Positions 8,238 through 18,552 of a stretch of 64,000 nucleotides of DNA are shown here, piece after piece. The translations under genes were made by a program, and so were the position numbers. The DNA is from Lichenibacterium ramalinae (GTDB lineage: Bacteria > Pseudomonadota > Alphaproteobacteria > Rhizobiales > Beijerinckiaceae), in contig NZ_QYBC01000002.1 of assembly GCF_004137085.1 (NCBI RefSeq), forward strand, positions 1 to 64,000, written 5' to 3'. Position 1 is the first letter of the stretch. Every line of letters starts with the position of its first letter. A model generated the notes under the pieces. That model saw only the letters and a list, made by a program, of their open reading frames with translations, was not told the DNA's origin and ran no database searches.

Positions 8238-9560
8238 TCAGCCCGAGGGAGGCGGGGGAGAAGCGGCGGAACCGGCCGCCGTGGGTCGAGGGCCGGGGAC
8301 GCTTCCATCCTCGCCGGCCCCCCGGAGGGCGAGAAGTCCGGACAGGCCTAGCGCCACGGCGAGGACCACGCCGGACAAGGCCACGACGCCGTTCCAGCCC
8401 CCGTGCACAAAGGCCAGCCCCCCCGTCCAGCCGACGAGGCTCGAGCCCGTGTAGTAGCTGAAGAGGTAGAGGGAGGCGGCCTGGGCCCGGCCACCGCCGG
8501 CCGCGATGCCCACCCAGGCCGACGCCACCGTATGGGCGCCGTAGAACGCGAAGGTGAGCAGCGCCATGCCGAGCAGGATGACGACGACATTCGACGACAG
8601 GGTCAGCGCCGTGCCGGCCGCGAACAGCACCACCAGGGCGGGGAAGATGCGGCCGCGCCCGAGCCGGCCGGCGAGGTCGCCGACCCAGGCCGAGGAGGCG
8701 ATGCCGACGAGGGCGATGGTGAAGATCAGGCCCACGGCGGTCTGGCTGAAGCCGTAGGGCGGCGCCATGAAGCGATAGCCGAGGTAGTTGTAGAGCGAGA
8801 CGAAGACGCCGAGCAGCAGCATCCCTTCGAGGTAAAGAAGCACTTGCGTCGGATTGCGCAGGAGGCGCGCGAAGCCCGCCGCCAGGGCGCGCGGTCGCGG
8901 CGAGCCGCGACGGAAATGGCGCGACGGCGGCAGGGCGAGCACGAAGACGACGCTCGACAGCAGCGCCAGCGCCCCGATGACGAAGAGCCCCAGCCGCCAG
9001 GAGCCGAGATCGGTGAAGCCGCCCACGATCAGCCGGCCGGCCAGCGCCCCGAGCCCGGTCCCGCCGATGTAGAGGCCCATGGCGAGCCCGATGGAGCTGC
9101 GGTCCATCTCCTCGCCGACATAGGCCATGGCGGTGGCCGGCAGGCCGCTGAAGGCGATGCCGGCGAGCGCCCGGATCACCAGGAGGCTGGTCCAGTCCGG
9201 CGCGAAGGCCGAGCCGATCATCAGCGCCGACGAGGCGAACAGCGACAGCACCATGACGGGCTTGCGGCCGTAGACCTCCGACAGCGAACTCGCCACCAGC
9301 ATGGCCACGGCGAGACACTGGGTCGTCGCCGACAGCGACAGGCTGGCGGTCGCGGCATTCACGCCGAAGTCGTGGCCCAGCACCGGCATGATGGGCTGGA
9401 CGCAGTAGATCAGCGCGAAGGTGGTGAAGCCCGCCGCGAAGAGCGCCACGTTGGCGCGCACGAAGTCGCCGGTGCCTCGCTGGATGAAGCGTTCGACATC
9501 GTCGAGCGCTGCCGCCGCCGCTTGGGCCACGACGGCGAGATCGGGTTCGGATGGGGACAT
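8238..9560 (-). CDS. MFS transporter (YnfM-like)
   Basis: 440 residues with about 12 membrane helices. The MFS motif between helices 2 and 3 is visible as SLSEVYGRKPVMV, and the family pattern NVALFAAGFTTFALIYCVQPIMP opens the membrane part. A roughly 45-residue cytoplasmic head precedes it (FIQRGTGDFVRAN), as in YnfM and related drug or sugar exporters. ATG at 9560 is chosen; the frame is open to 9641 but that extension crosses an inverted repeat. It is divergent from the LuxR-type regulator, which may control it. The substrate cannot be told. Confidence 0.83.
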   Translation of the reverse strand: MSPSEPDLAVVAQAAAAALDDVERFIQRGTGDFVRANVALFAAGFTTFALIYCVQPIMPVLGHDFGVNAATASLSLSATTQCLAVAMLVASSLSEVYGRKPVMVLSLFASSALMIGSAFAPDWTSLLVIRALAGIAFSGLPATAMAYVGEEMDRSSIGLAMGLYIGGTGLGALAGRLIVGGFTDLGSWRLGLFVIGALALLSSVVFVLALPPSRHFRRGSPRPRALAAGFARLLRNPTQVLLYLEGMLLLGVFVSLYNYLGYRFMAPPYGFSQTAVGLIFTIALVGIASSAWVGDLAGRLGRGRIFPALVVLFAAGTALTLSSNVVVILLGMALLTFAFYGAHTVASAWVGIAAGGGRAQAASLYLFSYYTGSSLVGWTGGLAFVHGGWNGVVALSGVVLAVALGLSGLLALRGAGEDGSVPGPRPTAAGSAASPPPPSG

Positions 9561-9628
9561 GCCGGCGTTCTGGGCCGCCCCGGGGTGCGTGGCAAGTCGG
9601 CGCCGGCCGCTCGCCCCCCACCTCGCCG

Positions 9629-9658
9629 CTGACGTCGACATCTGCTATTCTACGTCAG
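9629..9658. promoter_or_regulatory. long-spaced inverted repeat between MFS gene and LuxR-type gene
   Basis: CTGACGT, 16 bp, ACGTCAG: perfect 7-bp arms in the divergent region. It lies 15 bp upstream of the ATG chosen for the LuxR-type regulator. This is a candidate operator for that protein; the spacing is longer than in most LuxR boxes. Confidence 0.4.
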
Positions 9659-9673
9659 GCTCGATGCGAGCCG

Positions 9674-10891
9674 ATGAGGAACGCCGCCGCATCGGCTCGT
9701 GACGCGGATCCTCGGACGGCGGTGCGGGGGGCGGCCGTGGATCCCACAGATTCGACCCTGATCGACGGCTTCTATGCAGCCGCCCTCGACGCCGATCTCT
9801 GGCCCGGCATCCTCGAGCGCCTGGCGGAAGCCTTCGGCGGGCGGCAGGCCACGCTCTATGCCCACGACCTTCGGCATCGCGGCTCCGACATCCAGGCGCA
9901 ATGGGGCGTGGAGGCGGGGTTCGCTCGGTCCTACGTGGCCCATTTCGGCCAGGTGAACCCGTTCGTCGCGGGCGTCGCCCGGCTGGCCGTCGGGGTCTCG
10001 GCGGCGGCGGAGGACCTCGTCGCGGCCCGCCTCTACACGGAGTCCGAGTTCTTCCACGACTGGGTCCGCCCCCAAGGCTGCCGCGAGTTCCTGACCACGA
10101 CCCTCGTCCGGGACGGCGGCGCCGTCACCGGCATCACGGTTCTCAGGGGCACGCGCGCCTTCTCGACGGAGGAGCGGCGCCGCTGGGACCTGCTCACGCC
10201 GCACGCGACCCGTGCCATGCAGGTCCACCGTCAGCTGCATCGCGCGAGGCTCCTGCGCGACGGGGCGCTCCAGGCCCTGGAGGCCCTGTCGGTCGGGGCG
10301 ATCCTGGTCGACGAGCGGCCGCGGGTCCTGTTCGCGAACCGCTGGGCCGAGCGCTGCTGCGGCCGCGGCCGCGGGCTCGACATCCGGCAGGGATGGCTGC
10401 GCGGCGACACGCCGGCCGCGACCGAACGGCTCGCCGTCACGGTCCGCGCCGCCATCGCGAGCGCGGCGGAGCCCGTGCCGCGCCGCGGCGCCGTGCTCGT
10501 CATGCCCCGCGCCGCGGGTGCGGGCCTGCCGGTCCTGGTCAGCCCCCTCCAGGCGGGGATCCCGGCCGGCATCGACCGGCCGGTCGCGCTGGTCCTGGTC
10601 GGGGGGCCGCGCGGCCTGCGCGCCCGGCGCGAGGACGTCGCCCGGACCTTCGGCCTGACGCCGGCCGAGGCCGGAGTGCTCGTCGGGCTCGTCGACGGGC
10701 GATCGCTGTCCGACTATGCCGCGACGGCCGGCATCGCGGTCGAGACCGCTCGCAAGCACCTGCGGCACGTGCTGGCCAAGACCGGGACGGTCCGGCAGAG
10801 CGACGCGATCCGGCGGGTCCTCGAGGACCTGGTGCTGACCGCGGCATCGCCTTCGACGTCGGTGCTGGACGCGGGCGACGCGGATGGGTGA
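9674..10891 (+). CDS. LuxR-type HTH transcriptional regulator
   Basis: 405 residues. The last 65 or so residues are a LuxR-type helix-turn-helix: FGLTPAEAGVLVGLVDG, SLSDYAATAGIAVETARKHLRHVLAKTGTVRQ. The N-terminal 300 residues resemble the sensory part found in many alphaproteobacterial LuxR-like regulators (opening with LIDGFYAAALDADLWPGIL); no autoinducer-binding signature is recognisable. Two starts are possible: ATG 9674 or GTG 9737, the latter beginning directly at DPTDSTLIDGFY. The gene is divergent from the MFS transporter and may regulate it. Confidence 0.8.
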   Translation: MRNAAASARDADPRTAVRGAAVDPTDSTLIDGFYAAALDADLWPGILERLAEAFGGRQATLYAHDLRHRGSDIQAQWGVEAGFARSYVAHFGQVNPFVAGVARLAVGVSAAAEDLVAARLYTESEFFHDWVRPQGCREFLTTTLVRDGGAVTGITVLRGTRAFSTEERRRWDLLTPHATRAMQVHRQLHRARLLRDGALQALEALSVGAILVDERPRVLFANRWAERCCGRGRGLDIRQGWLRGDTPAATERLAVTVRAAIASAAEPVPRRGAVLVMPRAAGAGLPVLVSPLQAGIPAGIDRPVALVLVGGPRGLRARREDVARTFGLTPAEAGVLVGLVDGRSLSDYAATAGIAVETARKHLRHVLAKTGTVRQSDAIRRVLEDLVLTAASPSTSVLDAGDADG

Positions 10892-10916
10892 GGGCGGGGC
10901 GCGACCCGTCGCGCCG

Positions 10917-11234
10917 TCAGGGAACCGGCGGACGGTCGGCGACGCGAAGGTCGATCCATCGGTTCGGGCGAAACAGCATCGCGGCGGCGAACCACGGCAG
11001 GCTCGGGTGCGGGGCGCAGACGAGATGGACGTCCGCGGTCCCGACATCGACCACGATCGTCGGCGAACCGCACCAATCCACCGCGAGCCGCACCTCGTGG
11101 CGCCCCGCGCCGACGTCGCAGCGGAACGCCTCGCCCTGCCTCAGCGTCCCGATCCTGGTGTCGTCGACCAGGACCGAATAGATGCGGAGGCCGTCCGCGA
11201 AGGCGCGGCCCCGCGTGACCGTGATGCTCGCCAT
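10917..11234 (-). CDS. small conserved protein of unknown function
   Basis: 105 residues. The pattern RIYSVLVDDTRIGTLRQGE, then GAGRHEVRLAVDWCGSP, is a short beta-rich fold seen in many bacterial proteins: a regulatory-looking beta domain with a buried DWCGSP turn, followed by a hydrophobic tail near LPWFAAAMLF that may touch the membrane. I do not recognise a function. It converges with the LuxR-type gene, 25 bp from its stop. Confidence 0.6.
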   Translation of the reverse strand: MASITVTRGRAFADGLRIYSVLVDDTRIGTLRQGEAFRCDVGAGRHEVRLAVDWCGSPTIVVDVGTADVHLVCAPHPSLPWFAAAMLFRPNRWIDLRVADRPPVP

Positions 11235-11429
11235 GGCTCCCCCTCCGGCAGGCGCTGGACCCCATCATGCCGCAACGAGCCGACGCCGGCCAATCCCGCC
11301 GAGGGCCGATCCGGCGCGGCCGACGCGGCGTCAGGACCCGTGACTGGACCGAACCTTCGCCCGAACGCCCCTGGCACCGTCGCGTGATCGCCGTCGGTTT
11401 CGAGGAAAGCGCAACCCTTTCACAAGGTG

Positions 11430-12545
11430 CTAGGCCCCCGGCCGGCTCTCCCCGCGCGGTGCGCGCCCGCGGGCGAGGGCCCGCAGCAGCAGCGCCACGG
11501 CCGCGGCGCCGAGCGCCAGGTCCAGCACCGACAGCGCGGCGCGGCCCTGCCACAGGCTGGCCGCCGCGAAAGCCGCCAGCGCGATATTGGTGACGAACAC
11601 CCGGCCCAGCACTTCGCGCACGCCGCAGCCGCGCGCGGTGGCGACCTGGTAGAAGTGATGGCGGTGGGCTTCCCACACCCGGTCGCCGCGGCGCAGGCGC
11701 CACAGCAGCGTGAGGCCGCTGTCGGCGATGGGGTAGAGGACGAGCAGCACCGCAGCGACGAGGCCGCCGTGGCCGGCGAGATCGAACAGCGCATAGGCGG
11801 TCAGCAGCCCGACCGCGAGGCTGCCGACGTCGCCCAGGAACAGCCGGGCGACCGGCCTGTTGAAGGGCGCGAAGCCCAGCATCGCCCCGAGCAGGCACAG
11901 CGCCACCAGCCCGGCGGGGGCCGACAGCAGGCCGGCGAACCAGAACAGCGCCAGTGCGGCCGTGGCCGGGACGGCGTCGGCCACCGTCAGCCAGTCCATG
12001 CCGTCCATGAAATTGGTGAGGTTGACGAACCAGGCGCCGCCCACGACCAGCAACAGCCGCTCGGCGGCCAGCGGCAGCCAGGGCAGCACCCGGGCCCCTT
12101 CCGGAAGGGCCGAGACCGCGAGCCCCATGGCGATGAGCTGCAGGGCGAGGCGCGGCAGGGGCGGCAGCGGGTGGATGTCGTCGACCGTGCCGACGGCGCC
12201 GACCAGCAGGGCAGCCGCCAGCACGGTGGCGAGGCGGAGCGCGTCGCCGGGGCCGAGCGCGAGCGTCGAACCCGGCTCCGGCATCGCCGGGCCCCAGGCC
12301 GCGCCCCAGGCGGCGAGGGCCGCCGCGCCCGCCGCGGCGGCCGGCACGAGCGCCCCCAGCACGGCGATGCCGCCGCCCTGCGGGGTCGGGGTGCGGTGGG
12401 CGGACCGGGCGTTGGGGCGCGCCAGGGCGTAGCGCACCAGCAGCGGGTGGAGGAGGCGGACCAGGAGGGCGGCGCCGAGCGCCGTCGCCCCGACGAGGCC
12501 GAGCCCCGCCAGGACCGCCGCGACCCCGGGCGACGGGGCCGTCAC
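11430..12545 (-). CDS. undecaprenyl-phosphate sugar-1-phosphate transferase (WecA/MraY family)
   Basis: About 371 residues and roughly ten membrane helices. The motifs of the family (PF00953) are present: [12 protein letters not shown] after the first helix, [12 protein letters not shown] with the Mg-binding Asp pair, [12 protein letters not shown], and [11 protein letters not shown] in the fifth loop. These enzymes attach a sugar-1-phosphate to the lipid carrier at the start of O-antigen, exopolysaccharide or cell-wall polymer synthesis at the inner membrane. GTG 12545 puts the first helix at the N-terminus; an in-frame ATG at 12605 would add 20 residues of low-complexity sequence. It is divergent from cysD, not part of a local polysaccharide operon. 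Confidence 0.85.
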   Translation of the reverse strand: MTAPSPGVAAVLAGLGLVGATALGAALLVRLLHPLLVRYALARPNARSAHRTPTPQGGGIAVLGALVPAAAAGAAALAAWGAAWGPAMPEPGSTLALGPGDALRLATVLAAALLVGAVGTVDDIHPLPPLPRLALQLIAMGLAVSALPEGARVLPWLPLAAERLLLVVGGAWFVNLTNFMDGMDWLTVADAVPATAALALFWFAGLLSAPAGLVALCLLGAMLGFAPFNRPVARLFLGDVGSLAVGLLTAYALFDLAGHGGLVAAVLLVLYPIADSGLTLLWRLRRGDRVWEAHRHHFYQVATARGCGVREVLGRVFVTNIALAAFAAASLWQGRAALSVLDLALGAAAVALLLRALARGRAPRGESRPGA

Positions 12546-12613
12546 GCGGCCGGCCCCGGCATCCGCCCAGGCCCCATCGAGACTTCCATCACGGCTCCCA
12601 TGCATGTCGCGTC

Positions 12614-12643
12614 TTGTTGCCGTTCATCGATCGACCTTATATC
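12614..12643 (+). promoter_or_regulatory. putative housekeeping promoter of cysD
   Basis: TTGTTG, 18 bp, TATATC, placing the start codon of cysD (12677) 34 nt after the -10 element. The AT-rich -10 stands out in this GC-rich sequence. If real, it rules out the in-frame upstream ATG at 12614 as the cysD start. Confidence 0.4.
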
Positions 12644-12676
12644 AGCGCCAACCCCGCGACTGACCCAGAGCGCCCG

Positions 12677-13585
12677 ATGCCCGGACATTTGTCCCCCCAC
12701 CTCCGACGCCTCGAATCCGAGGCCATCCATATCATGCGTGAGGTGGTGGCCGAATTCCGCAAGCCGGTGATGCTGTATTCCATCGGCAAGGACTCGACCG
12801 CCATGCTGCATGTGGCGCAGAAGGCCTTCTACCCGGCGAAGCCGCCCTTCCCGCTGCTGCACGTCGACACGACCTGGAAGTTCCGCGAGATGATCGCGTT
12901 CCGGGACGAGGCCGCGAAACGGGCCGGCATGGAGCTCATCGTCCACATCAACCAGGACGGCGTCCGCCGCGGCATCTCGCCGGTCGCGTCGGGTTCGTCG
13001 GTCCACACCCAGGTGATGAAGACGGAAGGGCTGCGCCAGGCGCTCGACGAGCACGGGTTCGACGCCGCCTTCGGCGGGGCACGGCGCGACGAGGAGAAGA
13101 GCCGCGCCAAGGAGCGCATCTTCTCGCACCGGTCCGAGGCCCATGCCTGGGACCCCCGCAACCAGCGGCCGGAACTCTGGCACCTCTACAACACCCGCAT
13201 CCGCCAGGGCGAGAGCATGCGGGTGTTCCCGCTGTCGAACTGGACCGAGTTCGACGTGTGGGACTACATCCAGGCCGAGGATATCCCGGTCGTGCCGCTG
13301 TACTTCGCCAAGGCACGCCCCGTTGTGCAGCGCGACGGCGCCCTCATCATGGTGGACGACGAGCGCCTGCCCCTGAAGAGCGGCGAGACGCCCGAGATGC
13401 GCCGGGTGCGCTTCCGCACGCTCGGCTGCTACCCGCTGACGGGCGCCGTCGAATCCGAGGCCGAGACGCTGGACGCCGTGCTGGCGGAGATGCGCGACTC
13501 GACCACGTCGGAGCGCCAGGGCCGGCTCATCGATTCGGACGAGGCCGGCTCTATGGAAAAGAAGAAGCGGGAAGGGTATTTCTGA
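12677..13585 (+). CDS. cysD: sulfate adenylyltransferase small subunit
   Basis: 302 residues, the usual CysD length. With CysN it makes adenosine 5'-phosphosulfate from ATP and sulfate in the cytoplasm, the first step of sulfate assimilation. The PP-loop [11 protein letters not shown] near residue 36, [16 protein letters not shown] and the C-terminal [12 protein letters not shown] are hallmark segments. The start is ATG 12677 because it gives the family N-terminus [15 protein letters not shown]. Its TGA overlaps the ATG of cysNC, so the two are translationally coupled. Confidence 0.96.
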   Translation: MPGHLSPHLRRLESEAIHIMREVVAEFRKPVMLYSIGKDSTAMLHVAQKAFYPAKPPFPLLHVDTTWKFREMIAFRDEAAKRAGMELIVHINQDGVRRGISPVASGSSVHTQVMKTEGLRQALDEHGFDAAFGGARRDEEKSRAKERIFSHRSEAHAWDPRNQRPELWHLYNTRIRQGESMRVFPLSNWTEFDVWDYIQAEDIPVVPLYFAKARPVVQRDGALIMVDDERLPLKSGETPEMRRVRFRTLGCYPLTGAVESEAETLDAVLAEMRDSTTSERQGRLIDSDEAGSMEKKKREGYF

Positions 13586-15456
13586 TGTCCGGCGACGCGA
13601 ACCATTTCGCCCTCCCCACGCTGCGCTTCCTCACCTGCGGCTCGGTCGACGACGGCAAGTCGACGCTGATCGGACGCCTGCTCTACGAACAGAAGTCGAT
13701 CTTCGACGACCAGCTCTCGGCGCTGGAGCGCGACTCCAAGAAGCACGGCACGGTCGGCGACGACATCGACTTCGCGCTGCTGGTGGACGGCCTCGAGGCC
13801 GAACGCGAGCAGGGCATCACCATCGACGTGGCCTACCGCTATTTTTCCACGAAGAAGCGCGCCTTCGTGGTGGCCGACACCCCGGGCCACGAGCAGTTCA
13901 CCCGCAACATGGCGACGGGCGCCTCCAACGCCGACCTCGCCATCCTGCTGGTCGATGCGAGGAAAGGCCTGCTGCCGCAGACGCGCCGCCACGCCTACAT
14001 CGTGTCGCTGCTCGGCATCCGCGACGTGGTGCTCGCCGTCAACAAGATCGACCTCGTCGGCCATGACCAGCACGTCTTCTCCGCCATCGTGCAGGACTTC
14101 GAAGCCTTCGCGGCGCGGCTCAACTTCCGCTCCGTCACGCCGATCCCCGTCTCGGCGCGCTACGGCGACAACCTGTCCGAGCCCTCGACCGCCATGCCCT
14201 GGTACACGGGGCCGACCCTGGTGGGCTTCCTCGAGACCGTGGAGGTGCGCGACGAGCGCGCCGCCGGCCCGTTCCGCCTGCCGGTCCAGTGGGTCAACCG
14301 GCCCGACCTCGACTTCCGCGGCTATGCCGGGACGATCGCGGGCGGGCGCGTGGCGCCGGGCGACGAGGTCGCGGTGTCGGCCTCGGGCCGCACGACCCGC
14401 GTCACCCGCGTGATCGCGTCCGGGGCGGAGGTCGAGGCCGCCGTCGCCGGCGATGCCGTGACGCTGACGCTCGCCGACGAGATCGACATCGCCCGCGGCG
14501 ACCTGCTGGCCGACCCGAAGGCCCGCCCGCCCGTGGCGGACCAGTTTGCCGGCCACGTCATCTGGATGAGCGAGGAGCGCCTGCTGCCGGGCCGCTCCTA
14601 CCTCATGAAGATGGCCACGAAGGTCGTGCCCGTCACGGTGACGGACCTGAAGCACCGGGTCGACATCAACTCGCTCGAACACAACGCGGCCAAGACGCTA
14701 GGCCTCAACGAGATCGGCTTCTGCAACTTCGCCGCCTCCTCGCCCATCGCCTTCGACCCCTACCGCGAGAACCGCGACACCGGCGCCTTCATCCTGATCG
14801 ACCGCGCCACCAACGCCACGGCGGGGGCGGGCCTCGTCGACTTCGCGCTGCGCCGCGCCACCAACATCCACTACCAGGACCTCGCCGTCACCAAGCAGGC
14901 GCGCGCCGCCTTGAAGCACCAGAAGCCCGCCGTGCTGTGGTTCACCGGCCTGTCGGGCGCCGGCAAGTCGACCGTGGCCAATGCGGTCGAGACCAAGCTC
15001 CACGCCCGCGGCGTCCACACCGTGATGCTCGACGGCGACAACGTGCGCCACGGCCTCAACAAGGACCTCGGCTTCACCGACGCCGACCGGGTGGAGAACA
15101 TCCGTCGGGTGGGCGAGGTGGCCAAGCTGATGGTGGAGGCCGGCACGGTGGCGCTCTGCTCCTTCATCTCGCCCTTCGCGGCGGAGCGCCGCATGGTGCG
15201 CGAGCTGCTGGAGCCGGGCGAGTTCGTCGAGGTCTTCGTCGACGCGCCGCTGGAGCGCTGCATCGCCCGCGACCCGAAGGGCCTCTACAAGCGGGCCCTG
15301 GCCGGCGAGATCCGCAACTTCACCGGCATCGACCAGCCCTACGAGCGGCCCGAGCAGGCCGAGATCGTGCTGGCGGCGGGCGACGCCACCCCCGATGCTC
15401 TCGCCGACGAGGTCATCGCCACCCTGGAAGAGCGCGGAATCATCCAGCGGTTCTGA
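13585..15456 (+). CDS. cysNC: bifunctional sulfate adenylyltransferase large subunit / adenylylsulfate kinase
   Basis: 623 residues, a CysN-CysC fusion like rhizobial NodQ/CysN-C. Residues 1 to about 430 form the elongation-factor-like GTPase: P-loop GSVDDGKST (19-27), [17 protein letters not shown], which drives APS synthesis. From about 435 the APS kinase begins: P-loop GLSGAGKST (455-463), [15 protein letters not shown] and [12 protein letters not shown]; it makes PAPS. The ATG overlaps the cysD stop (TGATG). PAPS could serve reduction or sulfation; no nod genes are nearby, so a housekeeping or polysaccharide-sulfation role is more likely than nodulation. Confidence 0.95.
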   Translation: MSGDANHFALPTLRFLTCGSVDDGKSTLIGRLLYEQKSIFDDQLSALERDSKKHGTVGDDIDFALLVDGLEAEREQGITIDVAYRYFSTKKRAFVVADTPGHEQFTRNMATGASNADLAILLVDARKGLLPQTRRHAYIVSLLGIRDVVLAVNKIDLVGHDQHVFSAIVQDFEAFAARLNFRSVTPIPVSARYGDNLSEPSTAMPWYTGPTLVGFLETVEVRDERAAGPFRLPVQWVNRPDLDFRGYAGTIAGGRVAPGDEVAVSASGRTTRVTRVIASGAEVEAAVAGDAVTLTLADEIDIARGDLLADPKARPPVADQFAGHVIWMSEERLLPGRSYLMKMATKVVPVTVTDLKHRVDINSLEHNAAKTLGLNEIGFCNFAASSPIAFDPYRENRDTGAFILIDRATNATAGAGLVDFALRRATNIHYQDLAVTKQARAALKHQKPAVLWFTGLSGAGKSTVANAVETKLHARGVHTVMLDGDNVRHGLNKDLGFTDADRVENIRRVGEVAKLMVEAGTVALCSFISPFAAERRMVRELLEPGEFVEVFVDAPLERCIARDPKGLYKRALAGEIRNFTGIDQPYERPEQAEIVLAAGDATPDALADEVIATLEERGIIQRF

Positions 15457-15475
15457 GGAGGAACGCGCGACACCG

Positions 15476-15501
15476 GCCGGCCCCGCCACGGCGGGGCCGG
15501 C
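15476..15501. terminator. strong GC hairpin after cysNC
   Basis: GCCGGCCCCGCC faces GGCGGGGCCGGC across two bases, starting 20 bp after the cysNC stop. It has no T-run, so it is an RNA 3'-end structure or a terminator of the GC-rich kind; the next gene (chvE) has its own promoter. Confidence 0.5.
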
Positions 15502-15562
15502 GCGGCACGCGGACGCAGCCCGGCGAGGCCACCCGCCACCGCGCCGCAGGGGCATTCACCAA

Positions 15563-15573
15563 TTGTCGGACAA
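15563..15573. promoter_or_regulatory. palindrome upstream of the chvE promoter
   Basis: TTGTC-G-GACAA, perfectly symmetric, lying 26 bp upstream of the -35 element of the putative chvE promoter. The position suits an activator or repressor. In Agrobacterium chvE is under the LysR-type GbpR, but no such gene is adjacent here. Confidence 0.3.
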
Positions 15574-15598
15574 AGCGTGAGGGACTGCTAAACATCGT

Positions 15599-15627
15599 TT
15601 GACAGCGACGCCAACCGCCCCATTAAT
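15599..15627 (+). promoter_or_regulatory. putative sigma-70 promoter of the chvE-gguAB operon
   Basis: A perfect TTGACA, 17 bp, then ATTAAT (4 of 6 to the -10 consensus). It leaves a leader of about 95 nt before the chvE GTG at 15729. It is one of the best -35 elements in the window, fitting a highly expressed binding protein. Confidence 0.55.
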
Positions 15628-15728
15628 GCGCCCGTCCGAGCGGTGAACACGCCGCCGGGTTGGACGGATTCGACCGCGCGGACCTCCATTCGAGGCCGTT
15701 TGCCGCGGTTTTCGCAAGGGAGTGGAAC

Positions 15729-16805
15729 GTGATCAACAGACGGACGTTTGCCGGCTTGGCGCTCGGCGCGATGGCCCTGTCCTCGACCGCACTGACGCCG
15801 GCCTACGCCGCCAAGGGCGACCTCATCGGCGTCGCCATGCCGACCAAGTCGTCGGCCCGCTGGATCGACGACGGCAACAACATGGTCAAGCAGCTCGAGG
15901 CCAAGGGCTACAAGACCGACCTGCAGTACGCCGACGACGACATCCCGAACCAGCTCGCCCAGATCGAGAACATGGTCACCAAGGGCGCCAAGGTGCTGGT
16001 GATCGCCTCCATCGACGGCACGACGCTGACCGACGTGCTGCAGAAAGCGCATGACGCCGGCGTGAAGGTCATCGCCTACGACCGCCTCATCAAGGGTTCG
16101 CCGAACGTCGACTATTACGCCACCTTCGACAACTTCAAGGTCGGCGTGCTGCAGGGCACCAGCATCATCGATTCGCTCGGCCTGAAGGACGGCAAGGGCC
16201 CGTTCAACATCGAGCTGTTCGGCGGCTCGCCGGACGACAACAACGCCTACTTCTTCTACGACGGCGCCCTGTCGGTGCTCGGGCCCTACATCAACTCGAA
16301 GAAGCTCGTCGTGCAGAGCGGCCAGACCGGCATGAGCAAGGTTTCGACCCTGCGCTGGGACCCGGCCGTGGCGCAGTCCCGCATGGATAACCTGCTCTCC
16401 GCCTACTACACCAACAAGAAGGTGGACGCGGTCCTGTCCCCCTACGACGGCCTGTCGATCGGCATCCTGTCCTCGCTGAAGGGCGTGGGCTACGGCTCCG
16501 GCGACATGAAGTACCCGGTCGTGACCGGCCAGGACGCCGAAGTCCAGTCGGTGAAGTCGATCATCTCCGGCGAGCAGACCTCGACGATCTACAAGGACAC
16601 CCGCGAACTCGCCAAGGTCGTGGTATCCATGGTGGACGCGCTGCAGAACGGCTCGCAGCCCGAGATCAACGACACCAAAACCTACGACAACGGCAAGAAG
16701 GTGGTCCCCTCCTACCTGCTGAACCCGGTCCTCGTCACCAAGGCGAACTGGAAGTCGGTCCTGGTCGACGGCGGCTACTACAAGCCCGCCCAGCTCGGCC
16801 AGTAA
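15729..16805 (+). CDS. chvE: multiple-monosaccharide ABC transporter, sugar-binding protein ChvE
   Basis: 358 residues. The signal peptide covers about residues 1-27, ending ALTPAYA; it contains INRRTF, so Tat export is conceivable. The periplasmic body has [19 protein letters not shown] near the N-terminus and [19 protein letters not shown] in the middle, both typical of ChvE. ChvE binds glucose, galactose, arabinose, xylose and fucose and delivers them to GguAB; in Agrobacterium it also signals to VirA. The GTG start has GGGAG 6-7 nt upstream. A true hairpin terminator lies directly after the gene, ahead of gguA. Confidence 0.94.
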   Translation: MINRRTFAGLALGAMALSSTALTPAYAAKGDLIGVAMPTKSSARWIDDGNNMVKQLEAKGYKTDLQYADDDIPNQLAQIENMVTKGAKVLVIASIDGTTLTDVLQKAHDAGVKVIAYDRLIKGSPNVDYYATFDNFKVGVLQGTSIIDSLGLKDGKGPFNIELFGGSPDDNNAYFFYDGALSVLGPYINSKKLVVQSGQTGMSKVSTLRWDPAVAQSRMDNLLSAYYTNKKVDAVLSPYDGLSIGILSSLKGVGYGSGDMKYPVVTGQDAEVQSVKSIISGEQTSTIYKDTRELAKVVVSMVDALQNGSQPEINDTKTYDNGKKVVPSYLLNPVLVTKANWKSVLVDGGYYKPAQLGQ

Positions 16806-16818
16806 GACCAGCCACGGG

Positions 16819-16845
16819 CCCGCGCGGCGCCACCGCGCGGGTTTT
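16819..16845 (+). terminator. intrinsic terminator/attenuator between chvE and gguA
   Basis: CCCGCGCGG, 5-nt loop, CCGCGCGGG, followed by TTTT: a textbook Rho-independent structure 13 bp after chvE. As gguA has no clear promoter of its own in the remaining 170 bp, partial read-through would give more binding protein than transporter. Confidence 0.75.
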
Positions 16846-17019
16846 CCGGAGCGCCTTCGCCTCGGCGAATGCGCTCCGACGCCGATCGGAGGCTCGGACC
16901 GGCATGGCCCGTCCCGCCGACCTCCCCGGGGACAGGCTCGCGCCGAAGTTGCGCGACCGAGATCGACCGGTTAGCCTCAGCCACAAACTCGCCGACGAGC
17001 AGCGGACACAAGTGACAGC

Positions 17020-18552
17020 ATGAGCGCGATCCTGGAAATGCGAGGGATCACCAAGACCTTCCCGGGCGTGAAGGCGCTCGACAACGTCAACCTCGTCGTG
17101 CAGCCCGGTGAGATCCACGCCATCTGCGGGGAGAACGGCGCCGGCAAGTCGACGCTGATGAAGGTCCTCTCCGGGGTCTACCCGCACGGGTCCTACACGG
17201 GCGACATCCTCTACGAGGGCAAGACGGTCTCGTTCCGCGACATCTCGGAATCCGAGCACCTCGGCATCATCATCATCCACCAGGAGCTGGCGCTGGTGCC
17301 GCTGCTGTCCATCGCCGAGAACATGTTCCTCGGCAACGAGACGGCGCGCTTCGGCATCATCGACTGGGACCGGGCCTTCGCCCGCACCCGCGAACTGCTG
17401 GCCCTGGTGGGGCTCGACGAGAATCCCGAAACGCTGATCACCAACCTCGGCATCGGCAAGCAGCAGCTGGTCGAGATCGCCAAGGCGCTCGCCAAGAAGG
17501 TGAAGCTGCTGATCCTCGACGAGCCCACGGCGTCGCTGAACGAGAGCGACAGCGAGAAGCTCCTCAACCTGCTGCTCGGCTTCAAGAAGCAGGGCATGTC
17601 GTCGATCATCATCTCGCACAAGCTCAACGAGATCTCGAAGGTCGCCGACCAGATCACGATCATCCGGGACGGCACGTCGGTCGAGACGCTCGACTGCCGG
17701 CGCGACGCCATCACCGAGGACCGCATCATCAAGGGGATGGTGGGCCGCGACATGGAAAGCCGCTACCCGCCGCGCGAGCCCAAGATCGGCGGTCCGCTGC
17801 TCGAGATCCGCAACTGGAACGCCTTCCACCACGTCCATGCCGACCGGGCGGTCTGCCGCAACATCAACCTGACGGTGCGACGGGGCGAGATCGTCGGCGT
17901 CGCCGGCCTGATGGGCGCGGGCCGCACGGAACTCGCCATGAGCGTCTTCGGCCGCTCCTACGGGCAGAACATCTCCGGCGAGGTCCTGCTCGACGGCAAG
18001 CCCGTGGACGTGTCGACTATCACCAAGGCCATCGCGGCCGGCATCGCCTACGTCACCGAGGATCGCAAGCAGCTCGGCCTCGTGCTCGACGAGAACATCA
18101 CCAAGAACACCACGCTGGCCAACCTGCCCGGCGTCTCCAAGGCCATGGTGATCGATTCGGACCGGGAATTCGTCGTCGCCAGCGACTACCGCTCCAAGCT
18201 GAACATCCGCTCCTTCGGCGTCGAGCAGCAGGCCGTCAACCTCAGCGGCGGCAACCAGCAGAAGGTCGTGCTCAGCAAGTGGCTGTTCACCCGGCCCGAG
18301 GTGCTGATCCTCGACGAGCCGACCCGCGGCATCGACGTCGGCGCCAAATACGAGATCTATGCCATCATCAACGCGCTCGCCGAGGAGGGCAAAGGCGTGC
18401 TGATGATCTCGTCGGAGATGCCCGAGCTGCTCGGCATGTGCGACAGGATCTACGTCATGAACGAGGGCCGCTTCGTGGGCGAGTTCCCGGGGCGCGAGGC
18501 GACCCAGGAAACCATCATGCGCGCCATCATGCGATCGAAGGAACTCAACTGA
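17020..18552 (+). CDS. mmsA: multiple-monosaccharide ABC transporter ATP-binding protein GguA/MmsA
   Basis: 510 residues with two ABC domains, as in all importers of the ribose/xylose type. The first domain carries GENGAGKST (Walker A), [12 protein letters not shown] (signature) and [11 protein letters not shown] (Walker B). The second has the degenerate Walker [11 protein letters not shown] and an intact LSGGNQQKV plus [15 protein letters not shown]. It energises sugar uptake at the inner face of the membrane. The stop overlaps the permease ATG (TGATG). Confidence 0.95.
   Translation: MSAILEMRGITKTFPGVKALDNVNLVVQPGEIHAICGENGAGKSTLMKVLSGVYPHGSYTGDILYEGKTVSFRDISESEHLGIIIIHQELALVPLLSIAENMFLGNETARFGIIDWDRAFARTRELLALVGLDENPETLITNLGIGKQQLVEIAKALAKKVKLLILDEPTASLNESDSEKLLNLLLGFKKQGMSSIIISHKLNEISKVADQITIIRDGTSVETLDCRRDAITEDRIIKGMVGRDMESRYPPREPKIGGPLLEIRNWNAFHHVHADRAVCRNINLTVRRGEIVGVAGLMGAGRTELAMSVFGRSYGQNISGEVLLDGKPVDVSTITKAIAAGIAYVTEDRKQLGLVLDENITKNTTLANLPGVSKAMVIDSDREFVVASDYRSKLNIRSFGVEQQAVNLSGGNQQKVVLSKWLFTRPEVLILDEPTRGIDVGAKYEIYAIINALAEEGKGVLMISSEMPELLGMCDRIYVMNEGRFVGEFPGREATQETIMRAIMRSKELN

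Noticed and set aside
12614-12676. Earlier in-frame ATG for cysD
   Set aside because: It lies inside the putative promoter and adds residues not found in the family; ATG 12677 gives the normal N-terminus.
16846-17019. Independent promoter for gguA
   Set aside because: I find no convincing -35/-10 pair here, so read-through from chvE is assumed.
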